Assembly: GCF_016615955.1 (NCBI RefSeq)
Contig: NZ_CP067113.1
Span: 620,001-684,000, forward strand
Length of the DNA: 64,000 nt
From: Luteimonas sp. MC1750
Lineage (GTDB): Bacteria; Pseudomonadota; Gammaproteobacteria; Xanthomonadales; Xanthomonadaceae
Reading direction: 5' to 3'
Shown in pieces: positions 55,260 through 64,000 of this stretch (position 1 is its first letter; the number at the start of each line of letters is the position of its first letter). The position numbers and the translations under genes are program-made. Under the pieces are notes generated by a model, which had not been told where the DNA came from, searched no databases, and was given only the letters and a program-made list of their open reading frames with translations.

Positions 55260-57644
55260 TCAGAACTGCACGTTCAGGCTGACCCAGAGGTTCCGCGCCT
55301 TGTCCTTGTTGTTGTAGTCGTCGAGATAGGTCGGCAGCCATTCGCCGGTGCCCGCGTCCTGCGTCCACAGGGTCTCGAACGACGTGAAGTCCTGGTCCAG
55401 CAGGTTGTTGATGCGCGCGTTGACCGCGACCCGGTCGCTGAAGCGGTACTGCGCGCCAAGGTGGAACACGGTGTAGTCCTCGTAGTCGCGGCGCACGCCG
55501 TCGAACACGTCGCGGTAGCGCGCGGAGCGGATTTCCGAGACCAGCTGCATGCTGAAGCGCTCGCTGGCCTGCCAGCCGAGGGTGGCGTTGGCCATGTGCT
55601 TCGCCGTGTCGGTCAGCGGCAGGCCCTGCTGCGGGCCGCTCAGCTGCTCGCTGTCGGTATACGTGTAGTTCGCGCGCAGCGACACGGCCTCGGTGATGCC
55701 CCAGCGCCCGGCCAGCTCGGCGCCCTGCACGCGCACCTCGTCGATGTTGATGTTCTGCGCGTAGGTGGTGTAGCCGAGCAGGCCGTAGTCGCCGAGGTTG
55801 GCGCAGGGGCGCACGCCGCCGGTCTGCGCGCAGCTCAGGCTGGTCTCGCCGCGGGCGATCTTGTCGTCGAAATCGTTGCGGAAGACGGTCACGTTGAAGT
55901 TGTGGCGGCTGTCGGGCGAGGTCCAGTACAGCGCGACCTCGCTGTTGACGCTGGTCTCGGGCTCCAGGTCCGGGTTGCCGACGAAGGGCGAGGTGCCCTG
56001 GCCGCCGAAGCCGGTGACGCCGTCGTAGAGATCGGTGGTCTTGGGCGTCTTGTAGCCGGTGCTGATGCCGCCCTTCAGGGTCCAGGCCGGGGACACGTCC
56101 CAGACCGCATAGGCGCGCGGGCTGAGGTGGCTGCCGAAGACGTTGTGGTCGTCGTGGCGCAGGCCCAGGGTGATGGTCAGCGCGTCGACCGGGTTCCAGT
56201 TGTCCTCGGCGAACAGCGACCACATCCGGTGCTCCTGGACCGTGCCGCCACCGTCGCCGCCGTCTTCCATGCCGAACACGCCGTCCTCGAGCTCGCCGTC
56301 GATGAGCTGGCCGCCAACCACGAGGTGGTGGCGCTCGCCGACGGCGAAGTCGAACTTGGCGTCGAGCGTGTACTGGCTGCTGTCCATCGTGCGGCCGGGC
56401 CGCGGCAGGAAGGTGTCGGCCACCAGCTGGCGGCGCTGCGCGCGGGTCAGCCCGGCGTAGGGCCCGGTGCCGCAGGTGGCCGCGTTGTTGCAGTACATGT
56501 CCTGGTGCAGCAGCCGCTCGGCGACGGTGAAGGGCAGGGTGCGGCCATGGTTGGCGGTGTCGATGTGGGCCAGCGACACGAAGCTGTTGCCCCAGTCCCA
56601 CTGGCCCTGCCAAGTGAGGGCCCACTGGTCGCGGGTGAACTCCTGGTCGGAGGCGTAGCCCACGCGCGGCGCCGCGCGCCACAGGCCTTCGATGCCGTCG
56701 ACCGTGCCCAGCGGATAGGTCTCGGTGCCGAGGTTGTTGATGTAGGGCGTGTTGTCGTATTCCTGCTTCGACGTGTCGTAGTCGAAGACCAGGCTCTGGT
56801 ATTCGCTGGGCGTCCAGCTGAGGGTGAGGCCAGCCGAACGGTTGGTGTTGTCCACGGTCTTGCCGCCGCCGCCGAAGCCCAGCGAACGTTCCACCTGGGT
56901 GCCATCGGGCGCGCTGATCACCTCGTAGTCGGGCGTCGAGGCATCACGCTCGTACCAGGAGCCGCGCACGCCCAGGCCGAGCCGGTCGCGGACCAGTGGG
57001 CCACTCAGCGCGAAGTCGAAGGTGCTGTCGGTCCCGAAGTCGTCGTTCTCCTGGACATTGCGCGACACCGTGGCCGAACCGCGCCAGTGCTCGCCGACCT
57101 TGCGGGTGATGATGTTGACGACGCCGCCAAGCGCATCGGCGCCATACAGGGTCGAGGCCGGCCCGCGGATCACCTCGATGCGCTCGATCATGTCCAGCGG
57201 CGGGATGTGGTTGAACTGGTTGCCGCCGAAACTGTTGGGATAGATGTCGCCGTGGTTGTTCTGGCGCCGTCCGTCGACCAGGATCAGGGTGTAGTCGGGC
57301 CCCATGCCGCGCATGCTGATGGTCTTCTGCCCGGTCTTGTCCGAGGTCTCGCCCACGTCCACGCCTTCCAGGTCGCGCACCGCGTCGATCAGGGTGATGT
57401 AGGGACGGGTGACCAGCTCCTCGCGGGTCACCACGCTGATGCTCGCCGGTGCGTCGGTGAGCTTCTGCTCGAAGCCGGCGGCGGTGACCACGATGGTGTC
57501 GAAGTCCGTGGTGGCGACGGCACCCACCGGCAGGGTGTCCTGCGCCAGCGCCGCGGACAGCGGGAGCAGGGCTGCGATCGAGGCGGACAGGACGGTGGGC
57601 GCGAGCGCGCGGCGCCCGTGCAGGCGGGCAGCGTGGGTGGACAT
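55260..57644 (-). CDS. TonB-dependent outer-membrane receptor
   Basis: The 794-residue precursor has a signal peptide (cleavage after AALAQ, about residue 36), a plug domain (DTIVVTAAGFEQKLTDAPASISVVTREEL with the TonB box region, RGMGPDYTLILVDGRRQN, IERIEVIRGPASTLYGADALGGVVNIITRK) and a 22-strand barrel ending in the OMP signature ARNLWVSLNVQF with a terminal Phe. It resembles FepA/CirA-type ferric catecholate receptors, but the ligand is not certain. A Fur-overlapped promoter lies upstream and the electron-transfer operon follows. Confidence 0.93.
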   Translation of the reverse strand: MSTHAARLHGRRALAPTVLSASIAALLPLSAALAQDTLPVGAVATTDFDTIVVTAAGFEQKLTDAPASISVVTREELVTRPYITLIDAVRDLEGVDVGETSDKTGQKTISMRGMGPDYTLILVDGRRQNNHGDIYPNSFGGNQFNHIPPLDMIERIEVIRGPASTLYGADALGGVVNIITRKVGEHWRGSATVSRNVQENDDFGTDSTFDFALSGPLVRDRLGLGVRGSWYERDASTPDYEVISAPDGTQVERSLGFGGGGKTVDNTNRSAGLTLSWTPSEYQSLVFDYDTSKQEYDNTPYINNLGTETYPLGTVDGIEGLWRAAPRVGYASDQEFTRDQWALTWQGQWDWGNSFVSLAHIDTANHGRTLPFTVAERLLHQDMYCNNAATCGTGPYAGLTRAQRRQLVADTFLPRPGRTMDSSQYTLDAKFDFAVGERHHLVVGGQLIDGELEDGVFGMEDGGDGGGTVQEHRMWSLFAEDNWNPVDALTITLGLRHDDHNVFGSHLSPRAYAVWDVSPAWTLKGGISTGYKTPKTTDLYDGVTGFGGQGTSPFVGNPDLEPETSVNSEVALYWTSPDSRHNFNVTVFRNDFDDKIARGETSLSCAQTGGVRPCANLGDYGLLGYTTYAQNINIDEVRVQGAELAGRWGITEAVSLRANYTYTDSEQLSGPQQGLPLTDTAKHMANATLGWQASERFSMQLVSEIRSARYRDVFDGVRRDYEDYTVFHLGAQYRFSDRVAVNARINNLLDQDFTSFETLWTQDAGTGEWLPTYLDDYNNKDKARNLWVSLNVQF

Positions 57645-57754
57645 GGACGTTTCTGGCTCCGAGGCGGTATGGCGGATGCCTGACGTCACTGGCGGCTGCT
57701 GGACGGGTCGAGGCGTTGGCCGGCTTCCCGATAGGGTCCGGCGTGACCGGGAGC

Positions 57755-57783
57755 ATGTTAATGAGAACCATTCACAGCTGCAA
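57755..57783 (-). promoter_or_regulatory. Promoter with Fur box ahead of the TonB receptor
   Basis: On the minus strand TTGCAG (57778-57783) and TAACAT (57755-57760) are separated by exactly 17 bases. The spacer and -10 carry GTTAATGAGAACCATTCAC (plus strand 57757-57775), matching 14 of 19 positions of the Fur consensus. The start codon lies 111 bases downstream of the -10. Confidence 0.65.
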
Positions 57784-57817
57784 GCGATTGTCAGCCGGCC
57801 CGGCCTCCAGCGCGGAC

Positions 57818-58150
57818 CTAGTCGCGGTCGTCGCGGGCCCAGACGCCGTCGTGTTCGCGCTTCACCGGGAACCTGGCCACCGGCTCGTAGGCCGGGGCGC
57901 ACAGTGCGCGGCCATCGCGGACGTCGAATTTCGCCCCGTGCAGCACGCATTCGATCGTCCCGGTGACGGCATCGAAGCTGCCCGCCGACAGCTCGAAATC
58001 CTCGTGGCTGCAGGTGTCCTCGAGCGCATAGAGCTCGCCGTCGAGGTTGAGCACGAGGATCGGCGCCCCGGTGACCTCGTCGAAGGTCCCGCGCATCTCG
58101 CCGGGCAGCAGCTCCGCGCTCGCGCAGACGAAGGTCCAGGTGTCGCTCAC
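57818..58150 (-). CDS. Rieske-type [2Fe-2S] ferredoxin
   Basis: The 110-residue protein is a stand-alone Rieske domain with ligands Cys47-x-His49 (DTCSHEDF) and Cys68-x2-His71 (ECVLHGAKFDVRDG), as in NirD or dioxygenase ferredoxins. It is cytoplasmic, with no signal peptide. It may supply electrons or be a client of the SUF system. The GTG start overlaps the GNAT stop by four bases, so it belongs to the suf transcript as its last gene. Confidence 0.9.
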   Translation of the reverse strand: MSDTWTFVCASAELLPGEMRGTFDEVTGAPILVLNLDGELYALEDTCSHEDFELSAGSFDAVTGTIECVLHGAKFDVRDGRALCAPAYEPVARFPVKREHDGVWARDDRD

Positions 58151-58671
58151 AGGGCTTTCTCCAGGACTTCGAAGCGCAGGTCGTCGCGCTTCGGGATGCC
58201 GAAGCGGACGTCGCCATACGGGAAGGGGTGGTACACGCCGGTGCGCCGGTAGCCCAGGCGCCCGTACCAGGCGATCAGCTCGTCGCGCACGTCGATCACG
58301 GTCATCTGCATCGCCGGCAACCGCCAGTCGTCGCGGACGATGCGTTCGCACTCGCCCAGGGTCGCCCGGCCGAGACCGGCGCCCTGGCAGGTCGGTTCGA
58401 CCGCGAACATGCCGAAGTAGCCGCGCCCGCCGAGATCGGCGACGTGGGCGCAGGCCAGCAGGACAGGCCCCTGGAGGCCCAGTACGACGCGGCTGCCGGG
58501 GCGGGCGATGTCCGCGGCCAGCACCCCGGCATCGATGCGTTCGCCGTCGAGCAGGTCGGCCTCGGTGGTCCAGCCGGCGCGGCTGGCGTCGCCGCGGTAG
58601 GCGCGGGTCACCAGCTGCACGATGGCGTCGATGTCGGATCCGGTGGCGGCGCGGAACTGCAGCGTGGTCAT
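58147..58671 (-). CDS. GNAT family N-acetyltransferase
   Basis: The 174-residue protein has a GNAT fold: FRAATGSDIDAIVQLVTRAYRG at the start, the acetyl-CoA loop FAVEPTCQGAGLGRATL (RxxGxG-like QGAGLG) and the C-terminal IAWYGRLGYRRTGVYHPFP. The substrate is unknown. It is inserted between sufS (28 bases upstream) and the Rieske gene (overlapping), so it is probably expressed with the Fe-S assembly genes. Confidence 0.88.
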   Translation of the reverse strand: MTTLQFRAATGSDIDAIVQLVTRAYRGDASRAGWTTEADLLDGERIDAGVLAADIARPGSRVVLGLQGPVLLACAHVADLGGRGYFGMFAVEPTCQGAGLGRATLGECERIVRDDWRLPAMQMTVIDVRDELIAWYGRLGYRRTGVYHPFPYGDVRFGIPKRDDLRFEVLEKAL

Positions 58672-58699
58672 CCCGCAATTGTGCCGCCCGCCGATGGCG

Positions 58700-59953
58700 T
58701 CACGCCAGCAGGCGGCGCACCTTGCGCAGCGCCACGATGAACGCCTCGATCTCGTCGTGGGTGTTGTAGAAGGCCAGCGATGCGCGGCAGGTGGCGGTGA
58801 CGCCCAGCCACTCCAGCAGCGGGTGCGCGCAGTGCTGGCCGGAGCGCACCGCCATGCCCTCGAGGTCGAGCAGCGTCGCGAGGTCGTGCGAATGCACGCC
58901 GTCGATGGCGAAGGACACCACCGCGGCCTTGCCCGGCGCGGTGCCGAAGACGCGCAGGCCGTCGACCCTGGCGAATTCCTCGTCGAGGTGCGCCAGCAGC
59001 GCCTGCTCGCGCGCTTCGACCTCCGCCATGCCGATGCCGGAAAGATAGTCGACCGACGCGCCCAGGCCGACGAAGCCGGCGATGTTGGGCGTGCCGGCCT
59101 CGAACTTGCGTGGCGGATCGTTGAACACGGTGCCGCCGTCCAGGCGTACTTCCTTGATCATCTCGCCGCCGCCGATGAAGGGCGGCATGGCGGCGAGGTG
59201 CTCGCGCCGTGCCCAGAGCGCGCCGGTGCCGGTGGGCGCGCACATCTTGTGGCCGGTGAACGCGTAGAAGTCGCAGCCGATGGCGGCGACGTCGACCGCG
59301 CGGTGCGGCAGCGCCTGCGAACCGTCGACCACGGTCACGATGCCGCGCCTGCGGGCCTCGCGGCTGATGTCGGCGACCGGATTGACCGTGCCCAGCACGT
59401 TGCTGACGTGGGCGACGGCGAGCAGCTTCACGTCGGCCGTCATCCTTGCGCGCAGCATGGCGAGGTCGAGGCTGCCGTCCGGCAGCAGGTCGACGACTTC
59501 GATCCGCGCGCCGGTACGCTGCGCCACCAGCTGCCAGGGCACGATGTTGGCGTGGTGCTCCATGCGCGTGAGCAGGATCGTGTCACCGGCCTCCAGCCGC
59601 GGCAGCGCCCACGCGTACGCGACCAGGTTGATCGCGAAGGTGGTGCCGCTGGTGAGGACGAGGTCGTCGGGGCGGACGTTGATGAAGCGGGCCAGCTTCA
59701 CCCGCGCGCCCTCGTAGGCCTCGGTCGCTTCGGCGCCGAGCTGGTGCACGGCGCGGCTGACGTTGGCGTTGTGTCGGCTGTAGAAATCGTTCACCGCCGC
59801 GATCACCGCCGCCGGCTTCTGCCCGGTGTTGGCGGAATCGAAGTAGACCAGGGGTTTGCCGTGGACCTCGCGCTGCAGCAGCGGGAAGTCGGCCCTGACG
59901 GCCGCCCAGTCGACGCTGGAACCCGGCGTGACCTGCCCGCCAGGCACGCTCAT
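58700..59953 (-). CDS. sufS: Cysteine desulfurase SufS
   Basis: SufS takes sulphur from cysteine to form a persulfide for cluster assembly. The 417-residue PLP enzyme has VYFDSANTGQKP, the class-V signature with the PLP Lys in FYAFTGHKMCAPTGTG, and the active Cys in RSGQHCAHPLLEWLG, the RxGHHC-type group II motif (here GQHC). It overlaps sufD by four bases. No sufE is present in the window, so a sulphur acceptor must be encoded elsewhere or be replaced. Confidence 0.95.
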   Translation of the reverse strand: MSVPGGQVTPGSSVDWAAVRADFPLLQREVHGKPLVYFDSANTGQKPAAVIAAVNDFYSRHNANVSRAVHQLGAEATEAYEGARVKLARFINVRPDDLVLTSGTTFAINLVAYAWALPRLEAGDTILLTRMEHHANIVPWQLVAQRTGARIEVVDLLPDGSLDLAMLRARMTADVKLLAVAHVSNVLGTVNPVADISREARRRGIVTVVDGSQALPHRAVDVAAIGCDFYAFTGHKMCAPTGTGALWARREHLAAMPPFIGGGEMIKEVRLDGGTVFNDPPRKFEAGTPNIAGFVGLGASVDYLSGIGMAEVEAREQALLAHLDEEFARVDGLRVFGTAPGKAAVVSFAIDGVHSHDLATLLDLEGMAVRSGQHCAHPLLEWLGVTATCRASLAFYNTHDEIEAFIVALRKVRRLLA

Positions 59954-61217
59954 CCCAGCGCCTGCGCGGCGATGGCCCGGTCCAGCCAGCCTTCCAGCAT
60001 GTCGCGCACCGCGGGCGCTTCCACCACCGACAGCAGCGGCTCGCGGACGAAGGCGGCGGTCAGCAACGCGCGGGCTTCGGGTTCCGGCAGTCCGCGCGTG
60101 CGCAGGTAGAACATCGCGTCGGCATCGAGTTCGCCCACGGTGGCGCCGTGCGCCGCGGTGACTTCGTCGGCGTGGATCACCAGCACCGGCTGGGTGTCGA
60201 TCTCCGCGGTATCCGACAGCAGCAGGTTCTTGTTCGACAGGCGTGCATCGGTGCCGTCCGCGCCTTCGCGGATCTCGATGCCGCCGTGGAACACCGCGCG
60301 ACCGCGGCCCGCGGCCATGCCCCGCCAGCCCAGTTCGCAGCGCGTGTCGCGGGCGATGTGTTCGATGCCCAGCCGCGTGTCCAGGTGGCGGCGGCCGGAG
60401 GCCAGCAGGACGCCGTTGGCGACCAGCTCGGCGCGGTCGCCTTCCAGGCGCACGTTGAGCTCGTGGCGCGACAGTGCGCCGCCCAGCTCGAGGTCGAGGC
60501 GGCGGTAGCTGGACTCGCGCGCCAGCACGGCGTCGGTGCGGGTGAACAGCGTGGCGCGTGCCGATTCGTCCTGCACGCGCGCGTGGCGCAGCGTGGCGCC
60601 GGCGGCGACGTGCACGTGGGCGATGGCATTGCCGAGGTGGGCGTGTTCCCCGGCGGCGACGTGATGCTCGATCACCGTGGCGGAGGCGTTGCGACGCAGC
60701 TCCAGCAGGTGGCGGGAATGCCAGGCAAGATCGCCCTCGGCCGGCAGGCCGATGAAGACCAGGTGCACCGGCGGCGCCACCGCCACGCCTTCGGCGACGC
60801 GCAGCACGGCACCGTCGTCGGCCAGCGCGGCGTTGAGGCGGGCGAAGACCTCGTCGGCGCGGTCATAGCTGCGGGCAAGCACGTTGCTTTCGCGCGGGTC
60901 GGGGTCTGCGATCGCCTCGGCCATCGTCAGCAGGCGCGCGCCCTCCGGAAGCCCGGACGGGTCGGAGAGCGCGGCGTCGTAGCGGCCGTTGGCGAACACC
61001 AGCCGCGGCGCGGGGATGTCGGCGAGCAGCGCGGCATTCACCGGTGCGTGCGGCAGTGACGCAGGGGAGAAGCCGCGTCGCTCCAGCGCGCGCAGCGAGG
61101 TGTACTTCCAGGCTTCGCTGCGCGCGTGCGGCAGGCCGTCGCGCAGCGCGGCATCGAGCGCGGCGCGGCGCGTGCCTTGCCCGCTGAAGCCGGTGGAGAG
61201 CGAGTCGAGCAGTGCGG

Positions 61218-61221
<4 letters not shown>
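59950..61221 (-). CDS. sufD: Fe-S cluster assembly protein SufD
   Basis: SufD partners SufB and SufC in the scaffold complex. The 423-residue protein has the helical N-terminus (ARSEAWKYTSLRALERRGF), a right-handed beta-helix core and the C-terminal VIHADEVTAAHGATVGELDADAMFYLRTRGLPEPEARALL, with the conserved His in AAHGATVG. The ATG at 61221 overlaps the sufC stop by four bases, which excludes a longer in-frame start. Confidence 0.94.
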
Positions 61222-61988
<767 letters not shown>

Positions 61989-62035
61989 TTCAAATCCCTT
62001 CTGGATCCCGCGGGACCCTGATGTGGTGTGTTTGT

Positions 62036-62061
62036 GTAGGAGCGGCCACGGCCGCGATCGC
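62036..62061 (+). repeat. GTAG-type REP element between sufB and sufC
   Basis: GTAGGAGCGGCCACGGCCGC followed by GATCGCC has the same GTAGGAGCGGC head as the elements at 7359 and 34794. A second small inverted repeat (ATCGCC and GGCGAT) extends it to about 62081, close to the sufB stop. Confidence 0.7.
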
Positions 62062-62085
62062 CTTCCCGGTCGCGAGGCGATGGCC

Positions 62086-63573
62086 TCAGCCCACCGACCC
62101 TTCCAGGCTCACCTCGAGCAGCTTCTTCGCCTCCACCGCGAACTCCATCGGCAGCTCGCGGAAGACCTGCTTGCAGAAGCCGTCGACGATCAGGCTGACC
62201 GCATCCTCTTCGCCCAGCCCGCGGCTGCGGCAATAGAACATCTGGTCGTCGCTGATCTTCGACGTCGTGGCTTCGTGCTCGACGGTGGCGCTCGGGTTCT
62301 TCACCTCGATGTAGGGGAAGGTGTGCGCGCCGCAGGTCTTGCCGATCAGCAGGCTGTCGCACTGGGTGTAGTTGCGCGCACCCTCGGCGCCGGAACCGAC
62401 CTTCACCAGGCCGCGGTAGGTGTTCTGGCCGTGGCCTGCGCTGATGCCCTTGCTGATGATCTTCGACTTGGTGCGCTTGCCGAGGTGGATCATCTTGGTG
62501 CCGGTATCGGCCTGCTGGCGGTGGTGGGTGAGGGCCACGGAATGGAACTCGCCAGACGAGTCGTCGCCCAGCAGCACGCAGCTCGGATACTTCCAGGTGA
62601 TCGCCGAACCGGTCTCGACCTGGGTCCAGATCACCTTGCTGCGCGCACCACGGCACTCGGCGCGCTTGGTGACGAAGTTGTAGATGCCGCCGACGCCGTT
62701 CTCGTCACCGGGATACCAGTTCTGCACCGTCGAATACTTGATCTCGGCGTCATCGAGCGTGACCAGCTCCACCACTGCCGCGTGCAGCTGGTTCTCGTCG
62801 CGCATCGGCGCGGTGCAGCCCTCGAGGTAGGACACGTGCGAGCGCTCCTCCGCGATGATCAGCGTGCGCTCGAACTGGCCGGTGTGGCCGGCGTTGATGC
62901 GGAAATAGGTGCTGAGCTCCATCGGGCAGCGCACGCCCTTGGGGATGAACACGAACGAGCCGTCCGAGAACACCGCCGAGTTCAGCGCCGCGAAGTAGTT
63001 GTCACCTACCGGCACCACGGTGCCGAGGTACTTGCGCACCAGGTCCGGGTACTCCCGGATCGCTTCGGACATCGAGCAGAAGATCACGCCCTTCTCCGCA
63101 AGTTCCTTGCGGAAGGTGGTGCCGACCGAAACCGAGTCGAAGACCGCGTCCACGGCCACGCCGGCGAGCTTCGCGCGCTCGTGCAGCGGCACGCCGAGCT
63201 TGTCGTAGGTGTCGAGCAGTTCCTGCGGCACCTCGTCGAGCGACGCGTACTTCGGTCCCTTGGGCGCGGAGTAGTAGCTGATCGCCTGGAAGTCGATCGG
63301 CGCGATCGACAGCTTCGCCCAGTGCGGCACCGGCATGGTCAGCCAGTGGCGGTAGGCCGCCAGGCGCCATTCGGTCATCCACTCGGGCTCTTCCTTGATC
63401 GCGGACAGGGCGCGGACGGTGTCTTCGTCCAGGCCGGGAGGGAGCGAGTCCGACTCGATGTCGGTGACGAACCCGGCCTCGTACTTGCGGCCAAGCTGCT
63501 CGTGGATCGCCTCGTTCTGGAGCGGACGGTCGATGACGGGGTCTTCGGTGGGTGCTTCGATCTGGGTGGCCAT
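62086..63573 (-). CDS. sufB: Fe-S cluster assembly scaffold SufB
   Basis: SufB is the scaffold on which the cluster forms. The 495-residue protein begins [12 protein letters not shown] and contains the family stretches [69 protein letters not shown] (with the conserved Cys), the core-domain [34 protein letters not shown] (Glu/His/Cys for cluster formation) and [11 protein letters not shown]. It follows the Rrf2 regulator gene by 17 bases. Confidence 0.97.
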   Translation of the reverse strand: MATQIEAPTEDPVIDRPLQNEAIHEQLGRKYEAGFVTDIESDSLPPGLDEDTVRALSAIKEEPEWMTEWRLAAYRHWLTMPVPHWAKLSIAPIDFQAISYYSAPKGPKYASLDEVPQELLDTYDKLGVPLHERAKLAGVAVDAVFDSVSVGTTFRKELAEKGVIFCSMSEAIREYPDLVRKYLGTVVPVGDNYFAALNSAVFSDGSFVFIPKGVRCPMELSTYFRINAGHTGQFERTLIIAEERSHVSYLEGCTAPMRDENQLHAAVVELVTLDDAEIKYSTVQNWYPGDENGVGGIYNFVTKRAECRGARSKVIWTQVETGSAITWKYPSCVLLGDDSSGEFHSVALTHHRQQADTGTKMIHLGKRTKSKIISKGISAGHGQNTYRGLVKVGSGAEGARNYTQCDSLLIGKTCGAHTFPYIEVKNPSATVEHEATTSKISDDQMFYCRSRGLGEEDAVSLIVDGFCKQVFRELPMEFAVEAKKLLEVSLEGSVG

Positions 63574-63590
63574 TGCGGGCTGCCTGGTAT

Positions 63591-64000
63591 TCAAACGGTG
63601 GCGAGGCGGGCGGGGATGCGACGCGGCGCTCCGGCCTCGGATTCGGGTTGGGATGGCGCTTCGAACATCTGCGCCAGGCTGACGCCACGCAGGGCGTCGG
63701 CCACGATGTCGTTGATGCGCCGCCAGTTGGCGCGCGCGCCACACTGCCCGGCGATGCCGCAGCTGACGTCCTCCAGGCTGCACTCGGTCATCGCCAGCGG
63801 ACCCTCCATGGCCTCGACGATCGCGATCAGGCTGATCTCCGAGGCCGGCCGCGACAGGCGGTAGCCGCCATGCGCGCCGCGGAAGGCTTCGAGCAGGCCG
63901 GCCTGCGCCAGCGGCTTGAGCACCTTGCTCACGGTCGGTGGTTCCAGCCCCGATCGCTCCGCCAGTTCCACCGCGCTGAGCACGCGATCGGGCTCCGTGG
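63591..64000 (-). CDS. Rrf2-family SUF operon regulator (5' end outside window)
   Basis: The visible 135 residues are an Rrf2/IscR-type repressor: a winged helix ([30 protein letters not shown], then [18 protein letters not shown]) and a cluster-binding region with three cysteines ([22 protein letters not shown]), followed by an acidic C-terminal tail. The frame is open to the window end, so the N-terminus is missing; a GTG at 63983 is internal. Xanthomonadales have such a regulator directly ahead of sufB; it probably senses Fe-S status and represses the operon. Confidence 0.92.
   Translation of the reverse strand, partial: TEPDRVLSAVELAERSGLEPPTVSKVLKPLAQAGLLEAFRGAHGGYRLSRPASEISLIAIVEAMEGPLAMTECSLEDVSCGIAGQCGARANWRRINDIVADALRGVSLAQMFEAPSQPESEAGAPRRIPARLATV

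Overview
The window is chromosomal DNA of a high-GC gammaproteobacterium, most likely of the Lysobacteraceae (Xanthomonadaceae; Luteimonas/Lysobacter/Xanthomonas relatives). The reasons are the pervasive G/C third positions, the gene orders (kdsD-kdsC-lptCAB-rpoN-hpf-ptsN-hprK-rapZ-EIIA-ptsH-ptsI, algH-ruvX-pyrB, an Rrf2-type SUF regulator ahead of sufBCDS), and short GTAG-type palindromes (REP elements) of the kind described in Stenotrophomonas and relatives. The DNA is densely coding. I see no rRNA, tRNA, prophage, transposase or CRISPR array.

Layout. 1-2.0 kb: pilT (cut by the window edge) and pilU, closed by a terminator. 2.0-5.2 kb: Mn superoxide dismutase, a SlyD-like isomerase and a convergent DUF4153 membrane protein. 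5.2-7.2 kb: overlapping algH-ruvX-pyrB. 7.2-7.5 kb: a composite repeat island. 7.5-20 kb: one long minus-strand run that links KDO synthesis (kdsD, kdsC), LPS transport (lptC, lptA, lptB), sigma-54 (rpoN), ribosome hibernation (hpf) and a regulatory phosphotransferase chain (ptsN, hprK, rapZ, EIIA-Man, ptsH, ptsI), then a 2OG-Fe(II) oxygenase and mgtE. 20-21.6 kb: ibaG-murA. 21.6-26.8 kb: two tandem DUF3108 proteins, purN, purM, a DUF2066 protein and hda. 26.8-31.7 kb: rnk, a VanY-like peptidase, an unknown protein, a lipoprotein of the exo/endonuclease/phosphatase fold, bpt and a four-EF-hand secreted protein. 31.8-39.1 kb: a sigma factor fused to a membrane domain, a DUF2007-like membrane protein, tesB, an AmpD-like amidase, a small hydrolase, rlmKL and a pirin. 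39.2-46.5 kb: a small secreted protein, an endonuclease V homologue that has lost most catalytic residues, murU-amgK (peptidoglycan sugar recycling), then manC coupled to cysD-cysNC. 46.5-47.1 kb: a 617-bp repeat-rich gap. 47.1-50.3 kb: a GlsB-type membrane protein, an M20 dipeptidase, a ComEA-like HhH protein and HutD.

50.3-57.8 kb is the most system-like region. It holds a TonB-dependent receptor followed by PepSY-TM, DUF2271, DUF4198, ApbE and a membrane-anchored diflavin reductase, all on the minus strand. A Fur-box-like site overlaps a plausible promoter ahead of the receptor and again ahead of the PepSY gene. I infer an iron-controlled transmembrane electron pathway (NADPH to flavodoxin/FAD reductase to PepSY to a flavinylated DUF2271 protein) that reduces the imported ligand. 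57.8-64 kb: the SUF Fe-S assembly operon (Rrf2 regulator cut by the window edge, sufB, sufC, sufD, sufS), extended by a GNAT and a Rieske ferredoxin gene. Iron acquisition and Fe-S assembly are therefore adjacent.
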